This document shows, piece by piece, positions 8,348 through 19,116 of a stretch of DNA of 64,000 nucleotides. Positions within the stretch are counted from its first letter, which is position 1. Each line of letters begins with the position of its first letter. Source of the DNA: JAEYFP01 sp964579795. Lineage in GTDB: Bacteria > Bacillota > Clostridia > Lachnospirales > Lachnospiraceae. The position numbers and the translations under genes are program-made. The DNA lies in contig CAZOHM010000002.1 in assembly GCA_964579795.1 (NCBI GenBank), forward strand, positions 1-64,000. Direction: 5' to 3'. The notes beneath the pieces were generated by a model. The model saw only the letters and a program-made list of their open reading frames with translations. It was not told the origin of the DNA and searched no databases.

Positions 8348-11300
8348 ATGAAAGCGAGAAGTAAAAAACTGCTGGCATTAATATTAAGTGTGGGGATGAT
8401 GGTTACTTGTCTGCCACAGCAGGCACTGGCAGAAACGACCGGAGTCGTACCGGACAACAAAGGCATGGTGGCAGAAACAGCAGAAACAACAGAATCTGTA
8501 GAAGATGGAGTTGGCACTGATATTCAGGATGGAACATCTGAGGTAACCGATACGACTGACATAACCGACACATCAGACATAACCGACATATCAGATACAA
8601 CCGACACAACTGATATGACTGATACAACGGATACGACTGACACAACGGATACAGCCGATACAGCCGATACATCTGAAACCGATACGTCTGATGTGACAAA
8701 GACCAAACCGGTCAAAACGGTTTCTGCAAATAAAGCTGATGATGACACGGTGTCCCAAAATGGTATGGGGAAATTTTACAGACCACTAAGCACTTCAGAA
8801 AAAGAAGCTAAGGCGGCATATGGACGTGATCTTGATGCAATGGGTGCAGCTGACGTGAACTCGTATATGAGTAATGAGGTTATCTGCCTATGTGATTCAC
8901 AGACGGACGCTAGCGAAATCGGGAACAGCTATGAGATAACACTCAAATCTTTTCAGCATGGAGTCGCAGTATTTACAACGTCTAAATCGGTAGAAGAATT
9001 GATTAAGGACTCAACGACACAAAGTGATCTGCCTCCACTCTATCCCAACTATATTAGAGAGCTTTGTACGATCAATACAGATAAGGAAAGCTTTACAGAT
9101 CCATTTACAAAGAAGCAGTCTGAAAGCTTCCAGTGGTATCATGAGAAAATCAATTCCAAATTTGTCTGGAAGGCCTTGGATGAAAATTCGATTTCAAGCC
9201 CGGACAGTGTGACTGTTGCAGTACTTGATACTGGAATTAATACAGGTCTTGGTGATTTTGATGAAAGTAAAATTGTTGACAGCATATCAATGACAGAATC
9301 TTCTGTAAATGATGACAGCTCCGGACATGGTACGAATATTGCCGGTATTATTGGAAACACAGCCAATAATGTTGGCGGCAGAGGTATTGCGAGTGGTGTC
9401 AAAATTATGCCTGTCAAGGTATGTAAAGATATTTCCGCAAATAATCGGCAGATAACGGATGATTTGGTGTTAGCAGGCTTAAATTATGTAATTGAAAAAG
9501 CACAGGCGGATAATGTAAGAGTTGTAAATATGAGTTTTGGCAGCAGAGATTATTCCTCTGCCTATTTACCGGTTATTAATAATTTAAGAGATAAGGGCAT
9601 TACTCTTGTGGCTGCAGCCGGAAATGAGAGCTCCAACGGATATTATTATCCAGCATCCTTTGATGGGGTTATCAGTGTTGCCGCATTGAATTCTGACAAT
9701 AAAAAATCTGATTTTTCAAATTACGGAGATAAAGTAGATCTTGCAGCACCAGGTGGAGATTATTCACCGGCAACTAACCAGGAAGCGTTTATCAGAGCTG
9801 AGGCACTATTTACAGAGGGCACTGTATTTCGCGGAACGTCTCAGGCAGCAGCAATTGTATCCGGAGCAGCTGCTCTTGTAATTGTAAACCATGAGGACAT
9901 CAGAGACAACTATAGTATAGCAACAGCTGATAAGACAGAGGAGCTGTTAAAATCAACAGCCATAAAGATTACAAGTGGCTATGCAACAGGCGTGGGCTGC
10001 GTAGATGTAGCGGCAGCTACAGGTATCTCTACGAATGTATCAATACCTGAGACAGATAAGCTTACGACAACTGCTTATCCTGCAGGAGAAGTCATTCATT
10101 TACAGGTACCTTCAGATTCGTCTGCGGCTATTTATTATACAGTTAATGGAAAAGAACCGACACCGGATAAAATGGCGTCATCGGATACAAAAATTTATGA
10201 TGAAGCTTCCGGAATTATACTGACAGGAAAGGGTACGCTTACAATAAAAGCAATGGCGGTACTCTATGGGAAGAACAGTAAGACTGCAACCTTTACATAT
10301 AAGCTGCTTGACAATCCGGTAGAGTCAATTACTCTGACATCCAAGACGAGCTTCCCGGCTATCGCTGTTGGAAAAAGTCTTGTACTGCAGGCAGCTGTAC
10401 TGCCAAGCTATGCAAAGAACAAGTCAGTTGTCTGGACCAGCTCTGATACTTCTATTGCGACAGTCAGCAATGGAACAGTAACAGGACAATCCATAGGATA
10501 TGCAACGATACGTGCAACGGCAGCTGACCAGTCCGGCAGCTATGGTGAAATTACAATTGAAGTAAAGCCGGCAACAAAGACAATTGGAATTGATTATGCA
10601 GATAAAATCACTATGAGCAACGGAGATCAGTTTAATCTGAAAACATATGTGCATATCTGGCCGGAGGATGCCTTGCAGGAAGTAACCTATGCCTCCAGCA
10701 ATCAAAAGGTTGTCACAACAACTGCAAATGGAATGTTGACAGCGGTCGGAACGGGCTCGGCAAAAGTTACAGTGACGGCAGCAGACGGCACAGGAGTAAA
10801 GGATACGATTCCTGTTGTTGTACAGACAGGAGTAACAAATATTGCCATTAGTGATAAGGCTGGAATTAATAAGGTGGCGGCAACGAAGAAGCTGACGCCG
10901 ATTGTGACATTTAATCATGGCGCATCCAAGCCGGATAATCAAAAGCTTACGTGGACAGTGACAACTGGTGCGACTTATGTATCTATTGATTCTAAAACGG
11001 GTGTAACGACTGTCAAAGGTGGGCTGACAAGAGAGCAGGATATTACTATTAAAGCGACCTCTCAAGTAGATACGACCAAATTTGGTACCTATACATTTAA
11101 GGCATATCCGATTACGACAGCGATTAGAATGAATTATACTAATAAAATGGAAATCCCCAGAGGCGCCAGTATGGACAGCTTCTTTGTTTCCGATAACGGG
11201 GATCCGCTTGTAGCATCTGTAGAGCCGTCTTTGAACGGCACGACACTGACAATGGCACGATACAAATATACAAGCAGTGCACCTGCTATTGTTTCTGTCG

Positions 11301-13771
11301 ATGCAGTTACAGGAAAGTTCCGCGCCATGAAGCCAGGTACAGCAACACTTACGATTACAGCACAGGATGGTTCAAATAAAAGTGGAAAAATCACATTTGT
11401 AGTAGTTGAGAAGGTGGAAGGAATCAGCCTGATTAATAAGACAAAGGTGAATGTATTGTACCCAGGTAAGAAAATAGTATTTGAACCATGTGCAGTTCCG
11501 GCTTCTGTAAAGCTCGGAACTTATCGCAAATGGTACGCACTGAATAATTCGAACTGGAATATTAATGGAAATGATTATGTGAAAATTTCAAATGGAACGG
11601 TTACAACGACAGGCTTAGTGGGCGGTGTAACACCGGGACAGCTTGAAATGATCAAATTCAAATACTGGCCTACCAAAACGGATTATGATTCGCTCTTTAA
11701 CGGAACAAGTTTTACTGAGACTGCAAAAATAGAGCTTTATCCGACCGGAACAGAACAGATTGTTCTGGATGGAATTAATGATAATACAAAAACCATTGAA
11801 ATAGGAGAGACGTTCCTGATGTCTCCAAGAACGATTCCGGCAAGAGCATGCCAGAAGTATTATACCTATACGACAAGCAATGCAAAGGTTGCCAAGGTCT
11901 ATACAGACGGGACAATTGAGGCAATCGGAAACGGAACAGCCAATATTACTATAACGGCTGGTGACGGAAGCGGAAAAAAGACAGTATGCAAGGTGATAGT
12001 AGCGCAAAAGGTAACAACACTGACTGTTACAAGTAATAATAATCAGGCTATACTTGCTGCGGGAAGAGCTTTGCAGATGTATGCAGCACCAAACGCAAAT
12101 GCAAACAATAAAAAGGTAACCTGGACTGTTACAGATACCGTCGGTGGAATTAATGCAGCGGCAGCTTCTGCTCCTGCTCCAACAGGTGCTCTGCCATCTA
12201 CCCCATCTGCCTATGCAACAATCAGTGCGGCAGGTCGCTTAACAGCCAAAACGAATGTGACAGCAGAACGGGAAGTGACTGTGACTGCTACTGCCGCAGA
12301 TGGAAGCGGGACAACAGGATATATGACAATTAAGCTGTATCCTGCCATGAGTACGCTTAAGCTAAGCAAAACAAAACTGACTCTTGGTCTGGATGCACCG
12401 GCTACGGGCACTTATGTAACAGAGGAAGTGCTGACGATTACAGGAACAGAAGGAGCTTATAAAGACAACTATACTGTAACGTCTACAAATAATGCAATTG
12501 CAGCTGCTTCTCTGACAGCCGATGGTGATTTGAAAATCACAACAGAGGGTGCAACAAAGACTGGAACTGCCACGATAAAGGTAATGGCGCTGGATGGTAC
12601 AGGTAAGTCTGCTACATGTGCGGTAACTGTTGTACAGCCGGTAATGGATCTTGTGATTGCACCGGCAAACGGACAAACGACACTGGCTGCAGGAAAGAGT
12701 CTTGCTATGAGGGCAACGATGAAGACAGGAGCCAATAAGAGTCTGACCTGGTCATTTACAGATGAGAGTATGAAGCAGTATGCTTCTATCAATGCGACAA
12801 ACGGTACAGTGACAGCATCCCCTCGTGTAACTGATGACGCGGTAGTAAAAGTTCGTGCAGCAGCAAAGGACAACAGTGGAGCTTTTGCAGAGTCTGATTC
12901 AATTACGATTTATGGATCAACTCAAGCTGTAGCGACTATGAAGGTTTTTGATGAATATTCTCATGAAGTCAAAACAGTTAATATGTTTACAGATGACATG
13001 CAAAGAACGTTTTCTGTAACCGCTTATGATAAAACAGGAGTTCCGGTAACGCTTGACGGCCGTATGAGTATTACAAGCAGTAATGAAAAGGTTGTGCGGA
13101 TTGTTGACCAGAATGAAATGGGATGCACGATTCAACCCGGCGGTTTCGCAGGCTCAGCAAATATTACATTTAGAGCAACAGATGGAAGTGGAAAATTTGC
13201 GACATTAAGCGTTAAGACGACAAAGCCGATGCGCCAGCTGAGAATAAAGAGCAGCACAGGTCTCTATGATGCAGCCTATGGAACAACTCTTCAGATGCAG
13301 GCAACGACAACCTCTGATGCAACGAACAGACAAATCACCTGGAGTCTTGGTGAAGGAGATGCCGCCTATACAGAGCTTACTTCGTCAGGGCTGTTGAAAC
13401 CAAGGAGAAACTTCAGTGAAGAGCATACAGTGACTGTCATAGCGACTGCAAAGGATGGCAGCGGTACTACTACTTCAAAGCAGGTGACACTTTACGCAAA
13501 GCCGATTGTAATTACACTGGATGGTCCAAGTACAGTAAGAACCGGCAACGATAATCGAATCACACTGAATGTCAGTGCGGAGGGTGCTCAGACACCATGC
13601 CAGAAGTTTAAAGTAACCTACACAGCTGGTGCAGCAAAAGTTTATCTGAAAAATGACGATGCTACACAGCTTGAAGTAGTCGGATATAAAATCGGCTCAA
13701 CGGTCATTACCGTGATGTCACAGGATGGCAGTAATTACAAAAAGTCATTCAAGATTACTGTTACTAATTAA
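8348..13771 (+). CDS. Giant secreted subtilisin-like (S8) protease with Ig-like repeats, copy 1
   Basis: An 1807-residue exported protease. Order: signal peptide with a likely cut after ALA (residue 28); Asp/Thr-rich linker (about 66-117); a propeptide-like region with the odd motif EVICLCDS; the S8 domain with triad Asp294, His327, Ser498 and oxyanion Asn426; a chitobiase/beta-hexosaminidase C-terminal-like domain (about 563-655); then about a dozen Big_2-type Ig-like domains, most ending in a DGSG-like turn, to the C terminus. No LPXTG or other sorting signal is visible, so retention, if any, must use another route. It follows the GT87 gene by 42 nt with GGGAG before the ATG and is followed after 35 nt by a paralog. 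The active site is complete; substrate unknown. Confidence 0.9.
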   Translation: MKARSKKLLALILSVGMMVTCLPQQALAETTGVVPDNKGMVAETAETTESVEDGVGTDIQDGTSEVTDTTDITDTSDITDISDTTDTTDMTDTTDTTDTTDTADTADTSETDTSDVTKTKPVKTVSANKADDDTVSQNGMGKFYRPLSTSEKEAKAAYGRDLDAMGAADVNSYMSNEVICLCDSQTDASEIGNSYEITLKSFQHGVAVFTTSKSVEELIKDSTTQSDLPPLYPNYIRELCTINTDKESFTDPFTKKQSESFQWYHEKINSKFVWKALDENSISSPDSVTVAVLDTGINTGLGDFDESKIVDSISMTESSVNDDSSGHGTNIAGIIGNTANNVGGRGIASGVKIMPVKVCKDISANNRQITDDLVLAGLNYVIEKAQADNVRVVNMSFGSRDYSSAYLPVINNLRDKGITLVAAAGNESSNGYYYPASFDGVISVAALNSDNKKSDFSNYGDKVDLAAPGGDYSPATNQEAFIRAEALFTEGTVFRGTSQAAAIVSGAAALVIVNHEDIRDNYSIATADKTEELLKSTAIKITSGYATGVGCVDVAAATGISTNVSIPETDKLTTTAYPAGEVIHLQVPSDSSAAIYYTVNGKEPTPDKMASSDTKIYDEASGIILTGKGTLTIKAMAVLYGKNSKTATFTYKLLDNPVESITLTSKTSFPAIAVGKSLVLQAAVLPSYAKNKSVVWTSSDTSIATVSNGTVTGQSIGYATIRATAADQSGSYGEITIEVKPATKTIGIDYADKITMSNGDQFNLKTYVHIWPEDALQEVTYASSNQKVVTTTANGMLTAVGTGSAKVTVTAADGTGVKDTIPVVVQTGVTNIAISDKAGINKVAATKKLTPIVTFNHGASKPDNQKLTWTVTTGATYVSIDSKTGVTTVKGGLTREQDITIKATSQVDTTKFGTYTFKAYPITTAIRMNYTNKMEIPRGASMDSFFVSDNGDPLVASVEPSLNGTTLTMARYKYTSSAPAIVSVDAVTGKFRAMKPGTATLTITAQDGSNKSGKITFVVVEKVEGISLINKTKVNVLYPGKKIVFEPCAVPASVKLGTYRKWYALNNSNWNINGNDYVKISNGTVTTTGLVGGVTPGQLEMIKFKYWPTKTDYDSLFNGTSFTETAKIELYPTGTEQIVLDGINDNTKTIEIGETFLMSPRTIPARACQKYYTYTTSNAKVAKVYTDGTIEAIGNGTANITITAGDGSGKKTVCKVIVAQKVTTLTVTSNNNQAILAAGRALQMYAAPNANANNKKVTWTVTDTVGGINAAAASAPAPTGALPSTPSAYATISAAGRLTAKTNVTAEREVTVTATAADGSGTTGYMTIKLYPAMSTLKLSKTKLTLGLDAPATGTYVTEEVLTITGTEGAYKDNYTVTSTNNAIAAASLTADGDLKITTEGATKTGTATIKVMALDGTGKSATCAVTVVQPVMDLVIAPANGQTTLAAGKSLAMRATMKTGANKSLTWSFTDESMKQYASINATNGTVTASPRVTDDAVVKVRAAAKDNSGAFAESDSITIYGSTQAVATMKVFDEYSHEVKTVNMFTDDMQRTFSVTAYDKTGVPVTLDGRMSITSSNEKVVRIVDQNEMGCTIQPGGFAGSANITFRATDGSGKFATLSVKTTKPMRQLRIKSSTGLYDAAYGTTLQMQATTTSDATNRQITWSLGEGDAAYTELTSSGLLKPRRNFSEEHTVTVIATAKDGSGTTTSKQVTLYAKPIVITLDGPSTVRTGNDNRITLNVSAEGAQTPCQKFKVTYTAGAAKVYLKNDDATQLEVVGYKIGSTVITVMSQDGSNYKKSFKITVTN
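8546..8696 (+). repeat. In-frame Asp-Thr codon repeat in protease copy 1
   Basis: A run of GAT-ACN codon pairs and 9-nt variants encodes alternating Asp and Thr with some Ser and Ile just after the signal peptide. It is a flexible acidic, hydroxyl-rich linker whose copy number could change without breaking the frame. It also makes shadow open frames on the other strand. Confidence 0.85.
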
Positions 13772-13806
13772 CTGCAGCACATTGTATTTTTGAAAGGTAG
13801 GATACC

Positions 13807-16800
13807 ATGAAAAAGTCACAGCTTAAAGTTCGTTTGATAGCACTGCTGCTTGCTGTAGGAATGATAATAAACGGATTTCCCATGCATGTATCAGCAACAG
13901 AAGCTGAGAATGTACAGAGTCAGCAGACAGAGACTGTTTCTGTAAATGAAATTGATACAGAAACAGATGTAGACTCTGTGGAGTCTGCTTCTGTAACGAC
14001 TGGTACAGTGTCAAAAAATGGTGCCGACAATCTTGTTTTGGATAGTACCGTTTCGGAAAATACCGTTTCGGAAAATACCGTTTCAGAAAATACAGTAGGA
14101 ACGTTTTACCGTGAGCTGACATCTGACGAGCAGGCAGCAAAGGATATGCTGTCACAGGATCTGGATGCTCTTGATGCGTCAGAGGCGGGTGAAAGTTATG
14201 ATTCTGATGAAGTTATTTGCTTATGCGATTCTAAAGAAGAGGCTGAACGAGTTGCACAGGCTTATGGTGCGATTGTAAAATCATATGCCTATGGTGTAGC
14301 AGAGCTTGAAATACAGAAAATGCCAAATGTCGCTGCGACAATGTCACTGGCAGCTGATCAAACGAATAATCTGCCGGCTGTTTATCCGAATTATTATCGT
14401 CAGACTGATACAATTGATACGCACAATGAATCTTTTTCGGATCCGTTTACAAAGCAGGACAATAGTCTGTATTATGACTATCATGAAGTGATAAACTCCA
14501 AATTTGTATGGCATGAGGAAGAAGTGAATCCTGAGCTGAAAAGCAGGATTGAGAGTATTGCAGTAGTAGTAATCGATACAGGAATCAATGAGGATCACGA
14601 GGACCTGCAGGGCATAATCGTGGATCCTGTCAATACCGTAGCGGATGAAGCTGATGAACAACAGCCTTATGATGACCTGAATGGTCATGGAACAAAGGTA
14701 GCAGGTACAATAGCTGCGCTCGCAAATACGATGGGTGGACGCGGAATTGCCTGTGGAACAAAGGTTATACCTGTAAATGCCAGAGATGTGATTACGGGAA
14801 ACCTAAAGGATGCAGCAATAATCAGAGGTATCAACTACGCCATCGAAAGGGTGGATTCCAGAAATGTGCGAGTCATCAATATGAGTCTAGGCTCTGAAAG
14901 TTTTTCTTCTGTTTATTTGCAACCGGTAAAAAATGCAAATGAAGCAGGTATTGTTGTATGTGCCAGTGCCGGAAATAGTAACAGTCAGTCTGTGCATTTC
15001 CCATCTGACTGTGATGGAATTATAAGCGTTGGCGCTGTGAATGACAAGCTCAAGAAGTCAATGTTTTCAAATTATGGGAGCAAGGTTGATGTGTGCGCTC
15101 CAGGAGGAGATCAGGGTGCCAATGCCAAAGCTGACAATTATTATACAAAAGAGTATTTTTATGTACCATCGATTAATGGGACAGACCAATATGACCATTT
15201 TTGTGGAACATCAACAGCGTCTCCGGTTGCCGCCGCAGTGACGGCACTTTTGATTGCAGGTGATGAAAACTTCTATAACAACAAAACTGCTGCGACTGTT
15301 GCGCAGGTGGAGGAACGTCTGAAAAACACGTCTAAAAAGGTGAATACCGGCTACGCACTGGGCGTTGGCTGTGTAGATGCAGCTGCGGCACTTGGTATCG
15401 ATGCGGTGGCACCGCTGCCGACTGCGGATGCAGCAACGGGCTCAACCATTACACCCGGTACACTTTTGAGTCTGCAGACAGAAAATACAGATGCAGCAAT
15501 TTACTATACTACAAATGGGAAGACTCCAACACCGGACGCGATGAATACGACGAATACACTCGTATATAATGACACAGATAAAATCGAACTGTCCGGAAAG
15601 GGATCTGTTACAGTCAAGGCATTATCGGTACTGTATGGGAAAACAAGTAAGGTTGCAACCTTTACATATAAGTATGCAGATTCTCTTTTAGATACGGTAC
15701 AGGTGACTGTAAAGAATGGGAGCACCGGTGTAGCAATTGGAAAGACTCTGGCTTTACAGGCTGTTGTGCTGCCTGCCTATGCCAAAAATCAAAAGGTCAA
15801 CTGGAGCAGCAGTGATACTTCTATAGCAACTGTCAATTCAAATGGGGTTGTTATGGGATTGGCACTTGGTAGTGTCACAATTACTGCAGTGGCTGCAGAT
15901 GGCTCTGGAAAACAGGGAACGATAGATATTACTGTTGCAAATCCGGTTACATCCCTGACAATTATGGATGGATATCAGACTGTATTGGAGGAAGGTGCTA
16001 CATACAGCTTATCTCTTTATAATCCGACTGATGGATTAGGAAATGTGGACGTACAGCCGGCTGATGCGACCGGTTCATTTGTATTTACAACATCTAATAA
16101 AAGTATTGCATCGGTAGATGAAACTGGTACAGTTACAGCAGTTAAGACCGGTACAGCAACGGTTACAGTGACAGCCGGTGACGGAAGCGGAAAGAAGGAT
16201 ACGATTCAGGTCAAGGTGCTGACCCCTGTTCGGACCATTGAGATTACTGATAAAGCAGGAATTAATAAAATATCTGCAAAGCAAAAGCTGACTCCTATTG
16301 TCACATTTAACGGTGGAACAAGCAAGCCCGACAATGTGAAGCTTATCTGGAGCATCACAGACGGAGCAGATTTAGCGACAATTAATGCCACTACAGGTGT
16401 AGTGACAGCAAATAAAGTAATTGAAGCGGCAGGTACAATTACAATTAGAGCGACTTCACAGGCAGATGCTGCAGTTTATGGGGAGCTGACTTTCAATGTT
16501 TATCCGTTAACTGATGAGATTGTTACAAAGGCATTGGCATATATTGGAAAGAAGGATGCAGCCTATTATTTCTCATCCTATGTGAGTGCAGTGTATCCAA
16601 GTGATACTGTAAAACGTTATCGATACACTAGCAGTAATCCGAGTGTTGTAATGATTAATGAGGATACCGGATACCATCGATGCCTGAAAAGCGGTGTGGC
16701 AAATCTGACAATGTTAGCCTTGGATGGTTCCAATGAAAAAGCAACTGTTAAATTAACGGTAACTGCATTAACCGGTGTCGGTTTTATAAATGACAAGAGA

Positions 16801-19074
16801 AATATTGTCTATCCGGGGAAAAGTCTGACTTTAAAGCCGGTTTCCATTCCGTCAACAGAAACACTGTATGCGAATGCATATAATCGGGAATGGTTTGTCC
16901 GTGATGGTTCATATTATTATGATTCGCAAAATGATTATATTAAGGTAACAAATGGTGTTGTATCACTCAAGAGTAATGCAGAGCCTTTCACCAGTATGAG
17001 AACAGACTATGTCCGGTTCCGCTATTGGAGTACGAAAGATGCTCATGATTACCATTATGATGACAGCTCTTATTATTTTCAGAAGTTTGTACCTGTCGAG
17101 GTGTATCCAAAAGGCACAACAAACGTTGTTCTTAATACGTCTGCTGCAACAATGCAGATAGGTGATACAGAAGTACTGGAGCCATCATCATTACCATCGA
17201 ATGCGTGTCAGTCTTACTATACGTATCAGACAAGCAATGTAAAAGTTGCAAAGGTCTACACGAACGGAACCGTTCTTGCAGTCGGAAACGGAACGGCAAA
17301 TATTACTGTAACAGCCGGTGACGGAAGTAATAAAAGGGCAGTGTTTAAGGTGACTGTTACCCAGCCTGTCACATCAGTTGCAGTAAGTGGAAAAAACGGT
17401 CAGACGACCCTTGGCAGTGGAAAAAATCTTCAAATGGTTGCTGCAGTCAATGCCAATGCAAAAAATAAAAAGGTAACATGGTCATTGGATGGGGAAGATG
17501 ATGCAATGTATGCATCAATCAATGCAGGCAGTGGTCTTCTTACAGCAAAGAAAACAACTACACAAGAGCATGCCGTAACCGTGAAAGCGACTGCCGCAGA
17601 TGGAAGCGGAGTGACAGGAACAACAGATATTATGCTATACCCAGCCATGACAGCACTGAGTCTTTCTAAGACAAGTCTGACTCTTGGTACAGTAGAGCAG
17701 GGGGGATTCCATACATCTGAGGATTTGACTGTAAACGCTGCACCGGCGGCTGCATATAATACAGATTTTACAGTTACTTCATCTAAAGCAAGTGTTGCTA
17801 CTGCGGTATATGCAGGCAATACACTGACTGTGACGGCACATGCAAAGGGTACTGCTGACATTCGAATAACAGCTAAGGATGGTTCACAGAGGTCAGCAGT
17901 CTGCCGTATAACGGTACAAGCACCGGTTACATCTCTGAATATTGCATCCAAAACCGGTATGTATGATCTTGCAGCAGGTAAAACTCTTCAAATGACTTCA
18001 ACAGTCAATGCAGATGCAAATAACAAAGCGGTCACCTGGTATTTTACTGATGACGAAGCAAGCCAGTACGCAGAATTGAATACAAAAACAGGCATTCTGA
18101 AAGCAAAGAGTGTTGGAAGTATACAGACAGTTTCTGTTTTTGCAGTTGCATCGGATGCAGGAGGATATACATCTGATTATGTGGATGTGAAAATTTATCC
18201 GACAGCAGCAGCTTCCGTTAAAATTAAGGAAACAGCAGCTCCATACAATATAGTAAGTAAAGCAACAGTCTGTACAGGTACTGATATTGGGACGCTGACT
18301 CATACAGTCAGTCTCTTGACAGAAGTGTGTGCCTCTACCGGAGCTCCAAGTGATACGATTTGCCAGGATGTCAAAGTGACAAGCAGTAATTCAGCAATAG
18401 CAACTGCATCCGCATATACATATGATGGAAAAAATTATATTGATATTAGTGCTGGAACAAAAACCGGTCAGGCAACTATCACTGTAATTGCCAATGACGG
18501 AAGCAGTAAATTAGCAAGAATGGCAGTAAAGACTGTTAATCCACTTAGAAATTTAAATATTAAATCTTCCACAGGTCTGTATACAACAGCTTATGGAACA
18601 AGTCTGCAGATGCAGGCAACAACGACCTCTGATGCAACTGATAAGGGAATTGTCTGGAGTCTTTCAGAAGGTGAAGATGATTTGGCAACAATTACAGCCA
18701 ACGGTTTAGTGCGAATCAAAAAACTGGATTCAGGCAGCTATGATCTTCATGTGACAGCGACTGCTCGTGACGGAAGTGAAACGAGTGTATCAAGGGTAGT
18801 TGAAATATATAAACCGGCAACTGCAATTGTCATTTCTGGACCACGGGAAGTGGCAGCAGGAAGCAGTATTGATTTGACTGTTACATCAACAGGGACTGAT
18901 GTGTATCAGAATTACAGTATCACATATACTACAGGAAGTGCGAAGGTGTATCTGAACAGCAGTGACGGACAGTCACTGAAGGTTGTTGGATTGAAAAAGG
19001 GAACAACTACAATTACAGCCGCTGCCAGAGACGGAAGCGGGAAAAGAGTTTCGTACCAGGTGAAGGTTCTTTGA
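13807..19074 (+). CDS. Giant secreted subtilisin-like (S8) protease with Ig-like repeats, copy 2
   Basis: A 1755-residue paralog of the preceding gene with the same layout: signal peptide (likely cut after VSA, residue 30), a TVSEN repeat, a propeptide-like region with EVICLCDS, an S8 domain with Asp257, His294, Ser469 and oxyanion Asn390, a chitobiase C-terminal-like domain (about 541-624), and eleven or twelve Big_2-type Ig-like domains. No wall-sorting motif is visible. The two copies align throughout, including an unusual Ig-like segment containing VYPGK and a Tyr-rich stretch, so they arose by whole-gene duplication and then diverged. AAAGG precedes the start. It is followed 42 nt later by the zinc-ribbon genes without a terminator. 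Substrate unknown. Confidence 0.9.
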   Translation: MKKSQLKVRLIALLLAVGMIINGFPMHVSATEAENVQSQQTETVSVNEIDTETDVDSVESASVTTGTVSKNGADNLVLDSTVSENTVSENTVSENTVGTFYRELTSDEQAAKDMLSQDLDALDASEAGESYDSDEVICLCDSKEEAERVAQAYGAIVKSYAYGVAELEIQKMPNVAATMSLAADQTNNLPAVYPNYYRQTDTIDTHNESFSDPFTKQDNSLYYDYHEVINSKFVWHEEEVNPELKSRIESIAVVVIDTGINEDHEDLQGIIVDPVNTVADEADEQQPYDDLNGHGTKVAGTIAALANTMGGRGIACGTKVIPVNARDVITGNLKDAAIIRGINYAIERVDSRNVRVINMSLGSESFSSVYLQPVKNANEAGIVVCASAGNSNSQSVHFPSDCDGIISVGAVNDKLKKSMFSNYGSKVDVCAPGGDQGANAKADNYYTKEYFYVPSINGTDQYDHFCGTSTASPVAAAVTALLIAGDENFYNNKTAATVAQVEERLKNTSKKVNTGYALGVGCVDAAAALGIDAVAPLPTADAATGSTITPGTLLSLQTENTDAAIYYTTNGKTPTPDAMNTTNTLVYNDTDKIELSGKGSVTVKALSVLYGKTSKVATFTYKYADSLLDTVQVTVKNGSTGVAIGKTLALQAVVLPAYAKNQKVNWSSSDTSIATVNSNGVVMGLALGSVTITAVAADGSGKQGTIDITVANPVTSLTIMDGYQTVLEEGATYSLSLYNPTDGLGNVDVQPADATGSFVFTTSNKSIASVDETGTVTAVKTGTATVTVTAGDGSGKKDTIQVKVLTPVRTIEITDKAGINKISAKQKLTPIVTFNGGTSKPDNVKLIWSITDGADLATINATTGVVTANKVIEAAGTITIRATSQADAAVYGELTFNVYPLTDEIVTKALAYIGKKDAAYYFSSYVSAVYPSDTVKRYRYTSSNPSVVMINEDTGYHRCLKSGVANLTMLALDGSNEKATVKLTVTALTGVGFINDKRNIVYPGKSLTLKPVSIPSTETLYANAYNREWFVRDGSYYYDSQNDYIKVTNGVVSLKSNAEPFTSMRTDYVRFRYWSTKDAHDYHYDDSSYYFQKFVPVEVYPKGTTNVVLNTSAATMQIGDTEVLEPSSLPSNACQSYYTYQTSNVKVAKVYTNGTVLAVGNGTANITVTAGDGSNKRAVFKVTVTQPVTSVAVSGKNGQTTLGSGKNLQMVAAVNANAKNKKVTWSLDGEDDAMYASINAGSGLLTAKKTTTQEHAVTVKATAADGSGVTGTTDIMLYPAMTALSLSKTSLTLGTVEQGGFHTSEDLTVNAAPAAAYNTDFTVTSSKASVATAVYAGNTLTVTAHAKGTADIRITAKDGSQRSAVCRITVQAPVTSLNIASKTGMYDLAAGKTLQMTSTVNADANNKAVTWYFTDDEASQYAELNTKTGILKAKSVGSIQTVSVFAVASDAGGYTSDYVDVKIYPTAAASVKIKETAAPYNIVSKATVCTGTDIGTLTHTVSLLTEVCASTGAPSDTICQDVKVTSSNSAIATASAYTYDGKNYIDISAGTKTGQATITVIANDGSSKLARMAVKTVNPLRNLNIKSSTGLYTTAYGTSLQMQATTTSDATDKGIVWSLSEGEDDLATITANGLVRIKKLDSGSYDLHVTATARDGSETSVSRVVEIYKPATAIVISGPREVAAGSSIDLTVTSTGTDVYQNYSITYTTGSAKVYLNSSDGQSLKVVGLKKGTTTITAAARDGSGKRVSYQVKVL
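14047..14091 (+). repeat. Three 15-nt repeats encoding TVSEN
   Basis: Three near-identical 15-nt units (ACCGTTTCGGAAAAT and one variant) encode TVSEN three times just before the propeptide of protease copy 2. Single diverged copies flank the block. Confidence 0.9.
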
Positions 19075-19116
19075 TTTTTATTGATGTATCAAATATGATT
19101 ACTAAGGAGGAGAGAG

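Noticed and set aside
8403..8748. Minus-strand frames opposite the Asp-Thr linker
   Set aside because: Simple-repeat shadows of the linker; no promoter or ribosome binding site.
10424..11065. Minus-strand open frame of 213 codons inside subtilase copy 1
   Set aside because: It lies fully inside a repeat-rich coding region, has no ribosome binding site and a composition (Cys, Arg, Ile, Asn) typical of an antisense shadow.
14047..14091. Short direct repeats as a CRISPR array
   Set aside because: The repeats are contiguous without spacers, in frame and coding; no cas genes in the window.
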